64,000 nt of DNA from CADEEN01 sp963816315 (lineage in GTDB: Bacteria; Pseudomonadota; Gammaproteobacteria; Burkholderiales; Burkholderiaceae_C): positions 1-64,000 of the forward strand of contig CAWFJZ010000044.1 in NCBI GenBank assembly GCA_963816315.1. Direction: 5' to 3'. Position numbers and translations under genes: made by a program. Positions 1 through 8,315 of the stretch are shown here, piece by piece. The notes under the pieces are model-generated. The model was given only the letters and a program-made list of their open reading frames with translations. It was not told where the DNA came from and did no database searches. How positions within the stretch are numbered: the stretch's first letter is position 1; each line of letters starts with the position of its first letter.

Positions 1-824
1 GCTTGCAGATGCGCAGCCTTTCCGGCCCGAAGGCGCCGGACAAGCCGGCCGACCCGATCATCGTGCACCCCGACGTGCGCAAGATGCTGCTCACCGCGCG
101 CGCCTATGCCGAAGGTGCGCGGGCGCTGGCGCTGCACACGGTGCTGCTGCTCGACCAGGAGCTGGCCACCGACGATGACGAGCTGCGCAAACAATGCGCC
201 GACGAGGTCGCGCTGCTGACCCCGGTGCTCAAAGCTTTCTTCACCGACAACGCCTGGCTCGCCACCTCGCACTGCATGCAGGTCTTCGGCGGCCACGGTT
301 ACATCGCCGAGTGGGGCATGGAGCAGTTCGTGCGCGATGCGCGCATCAACATGATCTACGAAGGCACGAACACGATTCAGTCGCTCGACCTGTTGGGCCG
401 CAAGGTGCTCGGCGACAACGGCAAGAAGCTGAGGGCCTTCGGCCGGCGCATCATCGACTTCGTCGAGGAAGAGGGCGTCAACGAGAACATGCAGGAGTTC
501 GTGAACCCGCTCGCCGATATCGGCGACAAGGTCACCAAGCTGACCACCGAGCTCGGCATGAAGGCGTTTCAGAACCCGGACGAAGTCGGCGCTGCGGCCG
601 TGGACTACCTGCGTGTCGTCGGCCACCTGTGCTTCGCCTACTTCTTCGCCCGCTCGGCGAAGATCGCGCTGGCGAAGAAGGACTCGGGCGATCCGTTCTA
701 CACCGCCAAGTTGCACACTGCGCGCTTCTACTTTGCGAAGCTGCTGCCGGAGACGGCCGGCCTGATCCGCAGCGCGCGCGCGGGTGTGGCGCCGCTGATG
801 GCGATGGAAGAAGCTCTGTTCTGA
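1..824 (+). CDS. Acyl-CoA dehydrogenase, C-terminal part (5' end outside window)
   Basis: This is the C-terminal ~273 residues of an FAD-dependent acyl-CoA dehydrogenase, which catalyses the first oxidation step of beta-oxidation. The reading frame is open from the window edge. It shows the family signature HCMQVFGGHGYIAEWGMEQ followed by RDARINMIYEGTNTIQSLDL, the region that binds flavin and closes the active site. Residues after that match the extra C-terminal helical domain of the long (~600 aa) FadE/DmdC-type enzymes. The next gene starts 19 bases downstream and encodes the next two steps of the pathway, so co-transcription is likely. Chain-length specificity cannot be judged from the fragment. 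Confidence 0.93.
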   Translation, partial: LQMRSLSGPKAPDKPADPIIVHPDVRKMLLTARAYAEGARALALHTVLLLDQELATDDDELRKQCADEVALLTPVLKAFFTDNAWLATSHCMQVFGGHGYIAEWGMEQFVRDARINMIYEGTNTIQSLDLLGRKVLGDNGKKLRAFGRRIIDFVEEEGVNENMQEFVNPLADIGDKVTKLTTELGMKAFQNPDEVGAAAVDYLRVVGHLCFAYFFARSAKIALAKKDSGDPFYTAKLHTARFYFAKLLPETAGLIRSARAGVAPLMAMEEALF

Positions 825-843
825 ATTTCTGCAGGAGATGTCG

Positions 844-3222
844 ATGAACCGATTCAATGTTCGCAAGGTCGCCGTGCTCGGCGCCGGCGTGATGGGCGCG
901 CAGATCGCAGCGCATCTGGTCAATGTCAAGGTGCCGGTGGTGCTGTTCGATCTGCCCGCAAAAGAGGGGCCGAAGAACGGCATCGTGACGAAAGCGATCG
1001 ATGGCCTGAAGAAGTTGAAGCCCGCGCCGCTCGGCGTGGCCGAAGACGCGGCGCTGATCCAGGCAGCGAACTACGAAGAGCATCTGGCGCTGCTCGGCGA
1101 ATGCGATCTGGTGATCGAAGCGATCGCCGAGCGCATGGACTGGAAGCTCGACCTCTACAAAAGGATTGCACCGTTCGTGCCGGCGCATGCGATCGTCGCG
1201 TCGAACACTTCGGGCCTGTCGATCACCAAGCTGGCCGAAGCGCTGCCGGATGAAATCAAGCCGCGCTTTTGCGGCATCCATTTCTTCAACCCGCCGCGCT
1301 ACATGGCGCTGGTCGAGTTGATCCCGACGCCGACAACGAAGCCCGACATCCTCGACCAGCTCGAAACCTTCGTCACCACCGCGCTCGGCAAGAGCGTCGT
1401 GCGCGCCAAGGACACGCCGAACTTCGTCGCCAACCGCGTCGGTATCGCCGGCATGCTGGCGACGATGATCGAAGCCGAGAAGTTCGGTTTGTCGTATGAC
1501 GTCGTCGATGACCTCACCGGCAAGAAGATGGGTCGCGCGTCATCGGGCACCTTCCGCACCGCGGACGTGGTCGGCCTCGACACGATGGCGCACGTGATCA
1601 AGACATTGCAGGACAACCTGCAGAGCGATCCGTTCTACGCCAGCTACAAGACGCCGGCCGTGCTGGCCAAGCTGATCGAGCAGGGCGCGCTCGGCCAGAA
1701 GAGCGGCGCCGGTTTCTACAAGAAGGTCGGCAAGGACATCCTGCGCCTCGACCCGGCAACGGCGCAATACGTGCCGACGGGTGGCAAGGCCGAGCCGATC
1801 GTCGAGCGCATGTTGAAGAAAGCGCCGGCCGAGCGTTTGAAGCTGCTGCGCGAAAGCACGAACCCTCAAGCGCAGTTCGTGTGGGCGATCCTGCGCGACT
1901 CGTTCCACTACTGCGCGGTGCACCTGGCCGACATCGCCGACAGCGCGCGCGACATCGACTTTGCGATGCGCTGGGGCTTCGGCACCAAGCAAGGCCCGTT
2001 CGAACTCTGGCAGGCGGCCGGCTGGAAGCAGGTGGCGCAGTGGATCAAGGAAGACATCGATGCCGGCAAGACGTTGTCGAGCGCGCCGCTGCCGGCGTGG
2101 GTGTTCGATGGTCGCGAGGGGGTGCACACGAGCGACGGCTCCTGGAGCGCGTCGCAGAACAAGTATTTGCCCAAGAGCACGTTGCCGGTGTACGCGCGGC
2201 AGTCGTTCCCCGAAAGCGTCGGCGTTGGCGCCGAGCCGCTGAAGAGCGGCACTGAGGAGTTCAAGAACGAAGAGGTCCGCGTCTGGAGTGCGGACGGCGA
2301 AATCCTGATCGCCAGCATCACTGCCAAGCTGCACCTCATCAGCCCGACGGTTGCCGATGGGCTGCAAAAAGCGCTGGAGATCGCTGAAGCGAAGTACCAA
2401 GGACTCGTCATCTGGTCGCCCGACGACGTGTTCTCCGCCGGCGCCAACCTCGAAGCGTTGCTTCCGGTGTTCATGAAGTCGGGTGCGAAGGGCATCAAAC
2501 CCGAGATGAAGAAGTTCCAGGACTTCATCCTGCGCCTGCGCTACGCCCAGGTGCCGAGCGTGGCCGCGGTGCGCGGCTTGGCGCTCGGCGGTGGCCTCGA
2601 ACTCGCGGTTGGCTGCTCGCGTCGCGTCGCGCACATGGAAAGCTACATGGGTCTGGTCGAAGTCGGCGTCGGCCTCGTGCCGGGCGCCGGCGGCTTGGCC
2701 TACATCGCACGCCGCGCGGCCGAACTGGCGACGGCCTCCGGCGGCAGCGCCGACTTGTTCAGCTTCTTGAAGGAGCCGTTCACGAGCGCTGCCACCGCGC
2801 GCGTCGGCACCAGCGCGATCGAAAGCCGCAAGTTGGGCTGGCTGATCGACGGCGACGTGATCGTTGCGCACAAGGACGAGTTGCTGCACGTGGCGACCGC
2901 GCAGTGCAAGGCGATGGCCGCGAGCGGCTACCGCGCGCCGGCGCGCGCGCTGTTCCCCGCGGCTGGCCGCAACGCCATCGCGACGATCAAGGGCCAGCTT
3001 GCCAACCTGCGCGACGGCGGCTTCGCCAGCGCGCACGACTTCCACATCGCCACGTTGATCGCCGAAGTGGTCTGCGGCGGCGATGTCGATGCCGGCTCGC
3101 TGGTCAACGAGGAGTACCTGATGACCTTGGAACGCGACCGCTTCTGCGCGCTGCTCGAACATCCGAAGACGCAGGAACGCATCATGGGCATGCTGCAGAC
3201 CGGCAAACCCGTCAGGAATTGA
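844..3222 (+). CDS. FadN-like 3-hydroxyacyl-CoA dehydrogenase / enoyl-CoA hydratase
   Basis: Bifunctional beta-oxidation enzyme of about 792 aa, hydrating enoyl-CoA and oxidising 3-hydroxyacyl-CoA with NAD. The dehydrogenase is N-terminal: the NAD-binding motif VLGAGVMGAQ lies at residues 11-20 and the HFFNPPRYMALVE active-site segment follows. The crotonase domain is C-terminal, with FSAGANLEAL near residue 528 and GLALGGGLELAVGC near 577. This order is that of Bacillus FadN, not E. coli FadB/FadJ. An upstream ATG at 838 abuts the GGAG at 834-837, so the ATG at 844, six bases from that site, is the better start. It lies between an acyl-CoA dehydrogenase and a thiolase, completing the cycle. 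Confidence 0.93.
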   Translation: MNRFNVRKVAVLGAGVMGAQIAAHLVNVKVPVVLFDLPAKEGPKNGIVTKAIDGLKKLKPAPLGVAEDAALIQAANYEEHLALLGECDLVIEAIAERMDWKLDLYKRIAPFVPAHAIVASNTSGLSITKLAEALPDEIKPRFCGIHFFNPPRYMALVELIPTPTTKPDILDQLETFVTTALGKSVVRAKDTPNFVANRVGIAGMLATMIEAEKFGLSYDVVDDLTGKKMGRASSGTFRTADVVGLDTMAHVIKTLQDNLQSDPFYASYKTPAVLAKLIEQGALGQKSGAGFYKKVGKDILRLDPATAQYVPTGGKAEPIVERMLKKAPAERLKLLRESTNPQAQFVWAILRDSFHYCAVHLADIADSARDIDFAMRWGFGTKQGPFELWQAAGWKQVAQWIKEDIDAGKTLSSAPLPAWVFDGREGVHTSDGSWSASQNKYLPKSTLPVYARQSFPESVGVGAEPLKSGTEEFKNEEVRVWSADGEILIASITAKLHLISPTVADGLQKALEIAEAKYQGLVIWSPDDVFSAGANLEALLPVFMKSGAKGIKPEMKKFQDFILRLRYAQVPSVAAVRGLALGGGLELAVGCSRRVAHMESYMGLVEVGVGLVPGAGGLAYIARRAAELATASGGSADLFSFLKEPFTSAATARVGTSAIESRKLGWLIDGDVIVAHKDELLHVATAQCKAMAASGYRAPARALFPAAGRNAIATIKGQLANLRDGGFASAHDFHIATLIAEVVCGGDVDAGSLVNEEYLMTLERDRFCALLEHPKTQERIMGMLQTGKPVRN

Positions 3223-3225
3223 CCA

Positions 3226-3295
3226 CCCCCGAAGCGGCTTCGCCGCCTCCCCCGCGAGGGGGCGACGCCAGCGGCCCGGCAAAGCCGGATCCGCG
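3226..3295. repeat. Burkholderiales-type intergenic GC-rich repeat
   Basis: Intergenic stretch with cccccgcgaggggg followed by gcggcccggc. A related copy sits between gltJ and gltK (18506-18570), with cccccgagggg and then gacggcccggc. Both are short imperfect dyads between co-directional genes. I recognise this as the sort of dispersed element common in Burkholderiales genomes. Any effect on transcription is not visible. Confidence 0.6.
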
Positions 3296-3337
3296 GCGCC
3301 TGCTGAGACAACACTGCTGACCGATTGGAGTTCTGTG

Positions 3338-4537
3338 ATGACCAAGCAAGTTCAAGACGCCTACATCGTTGCCGCCACGCGCACGCCGATCGGCAAGTCG
3401 GGTCGCGGTTACTTCAAGAACACGCGGCCCGACGATCTGCTCGTTGCTGCGGTGCGCAGCGCGCTCAAACAAACGCCCGGGCTCGATCCGAAGGCGATCG
3501 AAGACGCGATCATCGGCTGCTCGTTCCCGGAAGCCGAACAGGGCATCAACATGGCGCGCGCGGCGATGGTGATCGCCGGCCTGCCGCATTCGGTGGGCGG
3601 CGTCACGATCAACCGCTTCTGCGCCTCGGGCATCACCGCGGTGCAGATGGCGGCCGACCGCATCCGCGTCGGCGAGGCCGACGTGATGATCGCCGGCGGC
3701 GCCGAGAGCATGAGCATGGTGCCGATGGGCGGTAACAAGCCGAGCTTCAATCCGGAAGTGTTTGCGCGCGACGAGAACGTCGGCATCGCGTATGGCATGG
3801 GCCTCACCGCCGAGAAGGTCGCCGAGCAGTGGAAGGTGTCGCGCGAGAAGCAGGATGCGTTTGCGCTCGCGTCGCATCAGAAGGCGCTGGCCGCGATGGC
3901 AGCCGGCGAGTTCAACGACGAGATGACGCCGATCGACGTCATCGATCGTTTCCCGAACCTGGCCACGGGCGAAGTCAGCACCAAGACGCGCACGGTCAAG
4001 CTCGACGAAGGCGCGCGGCCCGACACCTCGCTCGAAGGCCTGGCCAAACTCAAACCGGTGTTTGCTGCCAAAGGCAGCGTCACGGCGGGCAACAGCTCGC
4101 AGACCAGCGACGGCGCCGGCGCATTGATCCTGGCCAGCGAAAAGGCCGTCAAGCAGTTCGACCTGAAGCCGCTGGCGCGCTTCGTCTCGTTCGCCGTGCG
4201 CGGCGTACCGCCCGAGATCATGGGCATCGGCCCGATCGAGGCGATTCCGGCGGCGCTGAAGGCGGCAGGCTTGAAGCTCGACGACATCGGCTGGTTCGAA
4301 CTCAACGAGGCCTTTGCCGCACAAGCGCTCGCCGTCATCGAAACCTGCGGCCTCGACCCGTCGCGCGTCAACCCGATGGGTGGCGCGATCGCGCTCGGTC
4401 ACCCGCTCGGCGCCACCGGCGCCATCCGCGCGGCGACGGTAATCCATGCGATGCGGCGCAAGAACCTCAAGTACGGCATGGTGACGATGTGCGTCGGCAT
4501 GGGGCAGGGCGCGGCCGGCATCTTCGAGCGGGTCTGA
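3338..4537 (+). CDS. fadA: Acetyl-CoA C-acyltransferase (thiolase)
   Basis: Thiolase of 399 aa that cleaves 3-ketoacyl-CoA to acetyl-CoA and a shortened acyl-CoA. The nucleophilic cysteine lies in NRFCASGITAV (Cys95), the catalytic histidine in GHPLGATGAIR, and the second cysteine in MCVGMGQGAAG near the C-terminus. The ATG at 3338 has a GGAG site seven bases upstream; a GTG one codon earlier is the alternative. It follows the FadN-like gene across a repeat-containing gap of about 115 bases. The gene set matches fatty-acid degradation rather than polyhydroxybutyrate synthesis, because no acetoacetyl-CoA reductase is adjacent. Confidence 0.93.
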   Translation: MTKQVQDAYIVAATRTPIGKSGRGYFKNTRPDDLLVAAVRSALKQTPGLDPKAIEDAIIGCSFPEAEQGINMARAAMVIAGLPHSVGGVTINRFCASGITAVQMAADRIRVGEADVMIAGGAESMSMVPMGGNKPSFNPEVFARDENVGIAYGMGLTAEKVAEQWKVSREKQDAFALASHQKALAAMAAGEFNDEMTPIDVIDRFPNLATGEVSTKTRTVKLDEGARPDTSLEGLAKLKPVFAAKGSVTAGNSSQTSDGAGALILASEKAVKQFDLKPLARFVSFAVRGVPPEIMGIGPIEAIPAALKAAGLKLDDIGWFELNEAFAAQALAVIETCGLDPSRVNPMGGAIALGHPLGATGAIRAATVIHAMRRKNLKYGMVTMCVGMGQGAAGIFERV

Positions 4538-4541
4538 GGCG

Positions 4542-5048
4542 ATGCGCCGCCGCACGCTGATGCTGGCTGCTGCGTCGGCGCCGCTGGCCGCGTGCAGCGC
4601 CGCCGAGGTCAAGACCTTTCCGACGCTGGCCGCGGCATCGACGGCGATCGAATCGCTGGCGCGCGGCTACAAGCACAGCGGCACATGGACCCTGGCGCAG
4701 ATGCTCAACCACGCGGCGCAGAGCATCGATTACTCGATCGACGGTTTTCCAGAACTGAAGTCAGCGTTGTTCCGCAAGGCTGTCGGCAGCGTTGCCTTCG
4801 CGGTCTTCGAGGCGCGCGGCAAGATGGGCCACACGCTCACCGAACCGATTCCCGGCGCGCCGGCGCTCGATGCACAAGCGCCTCTGGAGCCGGCGATCAC
4901 GCGCGCGCTGGCCGCGCTGCGCCGCTTCGAAGCGCACAGCGGCGTGCTGGCGCCGCACTTTGCGTATGGTGAGCTCGACAAGGCGCAGTACACGCGCGCG
5001 CATCTGATGCACCTGGCCAACCACTGGTCCGAAGTGGCGCGGACTTGA
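4542..5048 (+). CDS. DUF1569 family protein with lipoprotein-like signal
   Basis: A 168-aa protein with an N-terminal MRRRTLMLAAASAPLAAC segment, a twin-arginine-like export signal ending in a possible lipobox cysteine. The rest resembles the DUF1569/DinB-like four-helix fold: a GTWTLAQMLNHAAQSI helix with a conserved His, and a C-terminal AHLMHLANHWSEV helix whose histidines could complete a metal site. It starts four bases after the thiolase stop and is probably in the same transcript. DUF1569 has no assigned reaction, so a role in lipid catabolism is only contextual. Confidence 0.75.
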   Translation: MRRRTLMLAAASAPLAACSAAEVKTFPTLAAASTAIESLARGYKHSGTWTLAQMLNHAAQSIDYSIDGFPELKSALFRKAVGSVAFAVFEARGKMGHTLTEPIPGAPALDAQAPLEPAITRALAALRRFEAHSGVLAPHFAYGELDKAQYTRAHLMHLANHWSEVART

Positions 5049-5061
5049 AAAGGTGTCAGCC

Positions 5062-5634
5062 ATGCAGTCGATCGAGCTGAACTCCGCCAACGGCGCGCGC
5101 ATCGCCGCGCGCGGCATGTTGAAGCACCGCGACCGCATTGCCGGCTTGGTGTCCGTCGCCGCCGGCAGCGGCTACTGGCGCGACAACGCGCCTCGATTGA
5201 GAAGCCTGGTGCTGTACTTCTGGCATGTGCTCGTACCGCTGGCCACCTGGTCTTGCGGCTACTTCCCCGGCGCGCGATTGAAGAAAGTCGGCGACCTGCC
5301 GCGCGGCGTGATCCTGCAATGGCGGCGCTGGTGCCTGAACCCGCGCTACCACGTCGGCCACGAAGGCGAAGCCTTGCGCCGCCGATTCGCGGCCGCGAGC
5401 TTCCCGATCGTTGCGTTGTCGATGACCGACGACGAGCTGATGACCGAGCGCGGCACGCGCGTGCTGATCGACTGCTACGAAAACGCGCCGCGCGAGCTGC
5501 AGCGCATCGCGCCCGCGGATGCGGGCGCCAGGCGCATCGGCCACTTCGGCTTCTTCCGCGTGCAGTTCGAAGCCACGCTGTGGACACGCGTGACTGCACT
5601 CTTTCATCGATTCGACAACGGAGCTTTGGCATGA
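5062..5634 (+). CDS. Alpha/beta hydrolase (COG4757-like) missing its nucleophile-elbow segment
   Basis: About 190 aa, shorter than the usual ~280 aa of this hydrolase group. After a normal N-terminus (IELNSANGARIAAR) the sequence jumps to RDRIAGLVSVAAGSGYW, which normally follows strand 5. About 80-90 residues, including the oxyanion loop and the GHSxG serine elbow, are absent. The acid (SMTDDELM) and histidine (RRIGHFGFFR) regions remain. The frame stays open, so this is an in-frame internal deletion rather than a frameshift, and the product should be catalytically dead. ATG 5062 is chosen for its AAGG site; GTG 5053 is an alternative. The stop overlaps the next start as ATGA. Confidence 0.6.
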   Translation: MQSIELNSANGARIAARGMLKHRDRIAGLVSVAAGSGYWRDNAPRLRSLVLYFWHVLVPLATWSCGYFPGARLKKVGDLPRGVILQWRRWCLNPRYHVGHEGEALRRRFAAASFPIVALSMTDDELMTERGTRVLIDCYENAPRELQRIAPADAGARRIGHFGFFRVQFEATLWTRVTALFHRFDNGALA

Positions 5635-6396
5635 GCATCAAAACGGCGGTGTTGAACGGCGTGGCCACGATCGAGATCGCGCGCCCCGAAAAGAAGAACG
5701 CGCTGACGGTCGAGATGTACCAGGCGATGGCCGATGCGATCAACGCCGCCCATGAGAACGCGGCCGTGCGCGCGCTGCTGATCACCGGCCAGCCCGGCAT
5801 CTTCACCAGCGGCAACGACCTGCAGGATTTTTTGAACCGCCCGCGGCCGCACATCGACGAGTCGCCGGTGTTCCTCTTCATGCGCGCGCTGATCTCGTGC
5901 GACAAGCCGGTGGTGGCCGCGGTGACCGGTGCGGCGATCGGCATCGGCACGACGATGCTGCTGCATTGCGACTTCGTCTATGTCTCCGACGAGGCGCGGC
6001 TGGCGATGCCGTTCGTGTCGCTCGGCCTGGTGCCCGAGTTCGCCTCGAGCGTGCTCGTGCCGCGCCTGATGGGCGGCCGCCGCGCGGCCGAGAAGCTGCT
6101 GCTCGGCGATCCGTTCACGGCCGAGACCGCCGTCGAGTGCGGCATCGCCAACGCCGTGCTGCCGGCGGCCGAAGTGCTGCCGCATGCGCGCCGCATCGCC
6201 GAGCGCTTCAACGCCTTGCCGCCGGGCTCCGTGCGCGAGACCAAGCGCTTGCTGCGCGAGCCCGACCGCGCGGCGATCCTCGACGCCGTCCAAGCGCGAA
6301 GGCGCGATCTTCACCGCGCAACTGGCAAGCGCCGAAGCGCGCGAGGCCATGCAGGCCGTGCTCGAAAAGCGCAAACCCGATTTCTCGAAATTCTGA
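5631..6396 (+). pseudogene. Enoyl-CoA hydratase/isomerase, single-base frameshift near 6290
   Basis: Crotonase-family enzyme of about 255 aa once repaired. The body shows GIFTSGNDLQDFL and the oxyanion segment VAAVTGAAIGIGTTML, then EFASSVLVPRLMGGRRA. At 6288-6291 the run gtccaag shifts the frame: the upstream frame reads into RRRDLHRATG, while the expected C-terminus REGAIFTAQLASAEAREAM...KPDFSKF continues in another frame to the stop at 6394-6396. One extra C explains it. The start overlaps the hydrolase stop (ATGA, 5631-5634). It could be a real inactivation or a sequencing error. Without repair only the last ~35 residues are altered, away from the active site. Confidence 0.8.
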
Positions 6397-6530
6397 GCGG
6401 CACGACTGCGCACGCTCACGATTTGTTGCTGCGCAACTGATCACGCTTGATCGCGGCATGAGGCCGCAGGCCCTCGCCGCGCGCGCCGCGGCCCAACAGA
6501 ATCGCGCCTCCAGCAGTACAGGGGGAGCGC

Positions 6531-8306
6531 GTGGAAACGATCACCAAGATCGACGTGCAGACAGCCGGAGCAGCGCCCGAAGCGGCGCCGCCAACGTTGA
6601 ATGTCACGTTCAGTCTCACGGCAGCCGCCCTTGCGGCGGCGGCTTGCGGCGGCAGCGAGCAGAGCGACAGTGCGTCGCCCATCGCCGGCGCGCCGCCGGC
6701 GCCGCCGCCACCTTCGCCCGCACCACAGCCGCCCGCACCACCACCGCCGCCACCGGCATCGGTCAAGCTGACGGCCGTCGAGTCGTCGCGCCTGATGGCG
6801 CAAGCCACCTTCGGCGCCGACCGCAGCGAGATCGACCGCGTGGCGTCGATCGGCGTCAATGCCTGGCTCGACGAGCAGTTTGCGCTGCCGCGCACGCAAA
6901 GCCATGTCGATTGGCTGCGCGCACAGGGCGTCGAGGTCTATGACAACCGCTTCTCGTCGCAGCAGATCGACTACAGCCTGTGGCGCAAGTTCCTGTCGAG
7001 CCCGGACCAGTTGCGCCAACGCATGGTCTATGCGCTGTCGCAAATTTTCGTCGTCTCTACCGACGCGATGGACGGCTACTGGCCGCAGTTCTCGCTGGCG
7101 AGCTATGTCGATCTGCTCGAGACGCACGCCTTCGGCAACTTCCGCAACCTGCTCGAAGCGGTGACGCTGTCGCCCGCGATGGGCGACTACCTGTCGATGC
7201 GCGGCAGCCGCAAGGCCGATTTGCAGGGCCGGCAGCCCGACGAGAACTATGCGCGCGAGGTCATGCAGCTCTTCACCATCGGCCTGGTGCAACTCAACGC
7301 CGACGGCACGCCGCGATTGACCAACGGCCGGACGACGGATACCTATGTGCAGGCCGACGTGACCGGCCTGGCGCGCGTCTTCACCGGCTGGGACCGTGTG
7401 CCCGCGGGCACCGAGATCGAACAATCGGCGCAGCAACTGTTGGTGCCGCTGGTCAACACCGCCAGCCGCCACGAAACCGGCAGCAAGGTGTTTCTCGGCA
7501 CGACGATCGGCGCCAACACCAGCGCCGCCGACAGCCTGCGCACGGCCCTCGACGTGTTGTTCAACCACGCCAACGTCGGCCCGCACATCGGCCGCCAGTT
7601 GATCCAGCGCTTGGTCACCAGCAACCCGAGCCCGGCCTACGTGGCCAGCGTGGCAGCCGCATTCGCCGACAACGGCAGCGGCGTGCGCGGCGACTTGAAG
7701 GCCGTGCTGCGCGCCGTGCTGACGCATGCCGAAGCGCGCCAGGTCAACGCGGCGCGCGCCGACGACGGCTACGGCAAGTTGCGCGAGCCGGTGCTGCGCT
7801 TCACGCAATGGGCGCGGGCCGCGAAAGCCAACTCGGCGTCGGGGCTGTGGAAGCTCGGCAACCTGTCGGACCCGGCGGCGCGCCTCGGCCAGAGCCCGCT
7901 GCGTTCGCCGTCGGTGTTCAACTTCTACCGGCCGGGCTACGTGCCGCCGAACACGTCGATCGCCACCGCGTCGCAGGTCGCACCCGAGTTGCAGATCACC
8001 ACCGAGTCGTCGGTGGCCGGGTATCTCAACTTCATGCAGAGCGCGATCGCCACCACGAGCGGCGTCAACGGCACCGACATCGTGCCGGACTACAGCGCCT
8101 GGCTGCCGCTGGCCACCGACCCGGCCGCGCTCGTCGATCAAGCCAACCTCGTGCTGGCCGCCGGTCAATTGCCGGCCGCGCGCGTGACGCTGATCCGCGA
8201 TGCGATCACCGCGATGGCATCGGCCAGCGACACCGACAAGCGCCGCCGCGTGCAAGCCGCGTTGCTGCTGACGCTGGCCGCACCCGACTACCTGGCCATG
8301 AAGTAG
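6531..8306 (+). CDS. DUF1800 domain protein, probably exported
   Basis: A 591-aa protein of the DUF1800 family, which is nearly always encoded next to a DUF1501 protein, as here. The GTG start gives an unusual N-terminus: about 25 polar residues, then an alanine-rich hydrophobic stretch ending AAAACGG (a possible lipobox), then a long proline-rich linker, and the DUF1800 core beginning SSRLMAQATFGADRSEIDRV near residue 85. Inside are the conserved NYAREVMQLFTIGL motif and SPSVFNFYRPGYVPP. The biochemical role of the family is unknown. Export and joint action with the DUF1501 partner are inferred from gene pairing. Confidence 0.87.
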   Translation: METITKIDVQTAGAAPEAAPPTLNVTFSLTAAALAAAACGGSEQSDSASPIAGAPPAPPPPSPAPQPPAPPPPPPASVKLTAVESSRLMAQATFGADRSEIDRVASIGVNAWLDEQFALPRTQSHVDWLRAQGVEVYDNRFSSQQIDYSLWRKFLSSPDQLRQRMVYALSQIFVVSTDAMDGYWPQFSLASYVDLLETHAFGNFRNLLEAVTLSPAMGDYLSMRGSRKADLQGRQPDENYAREVMQLFTIGLVQLNADGTPRLTNGRTTDTYVQADVTGLARVFTGWDRVPAGTEIEQSAQQLLVPLVNTASRHETGSKVFLGTTIGANTSAADSLRTALDVLFNHANVGPHIGRQLIQRLVTSNPSPAYVASVAAAFADNGSGVRGDLKAVLRAVLTHAEARQVNAARADDGYGKLREPVLRFTQWARAAKANSASGLWKLGNLSDPAARLGQSPLRSPSVFNFYRPGYVPPNTSIATASQVAPELQITTESSVAGYLNFMQSAIATTSGVNGTDIVPDYSAWLPLATDPAALVDQANLVLAAGQLPAARVTLIRDAITAMASASDTDKRRRVQAALLLTLAAPDYLAMK

Positions 8307-8315
8307 GAGCACGAC

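Noticed and set aside
1540..3345. A 601-codon minus-strand frame opposite the FadN-like gene
   Set aside because: Shadow frame; the crotonase and dehydrogenase motifs are on the plus strand.
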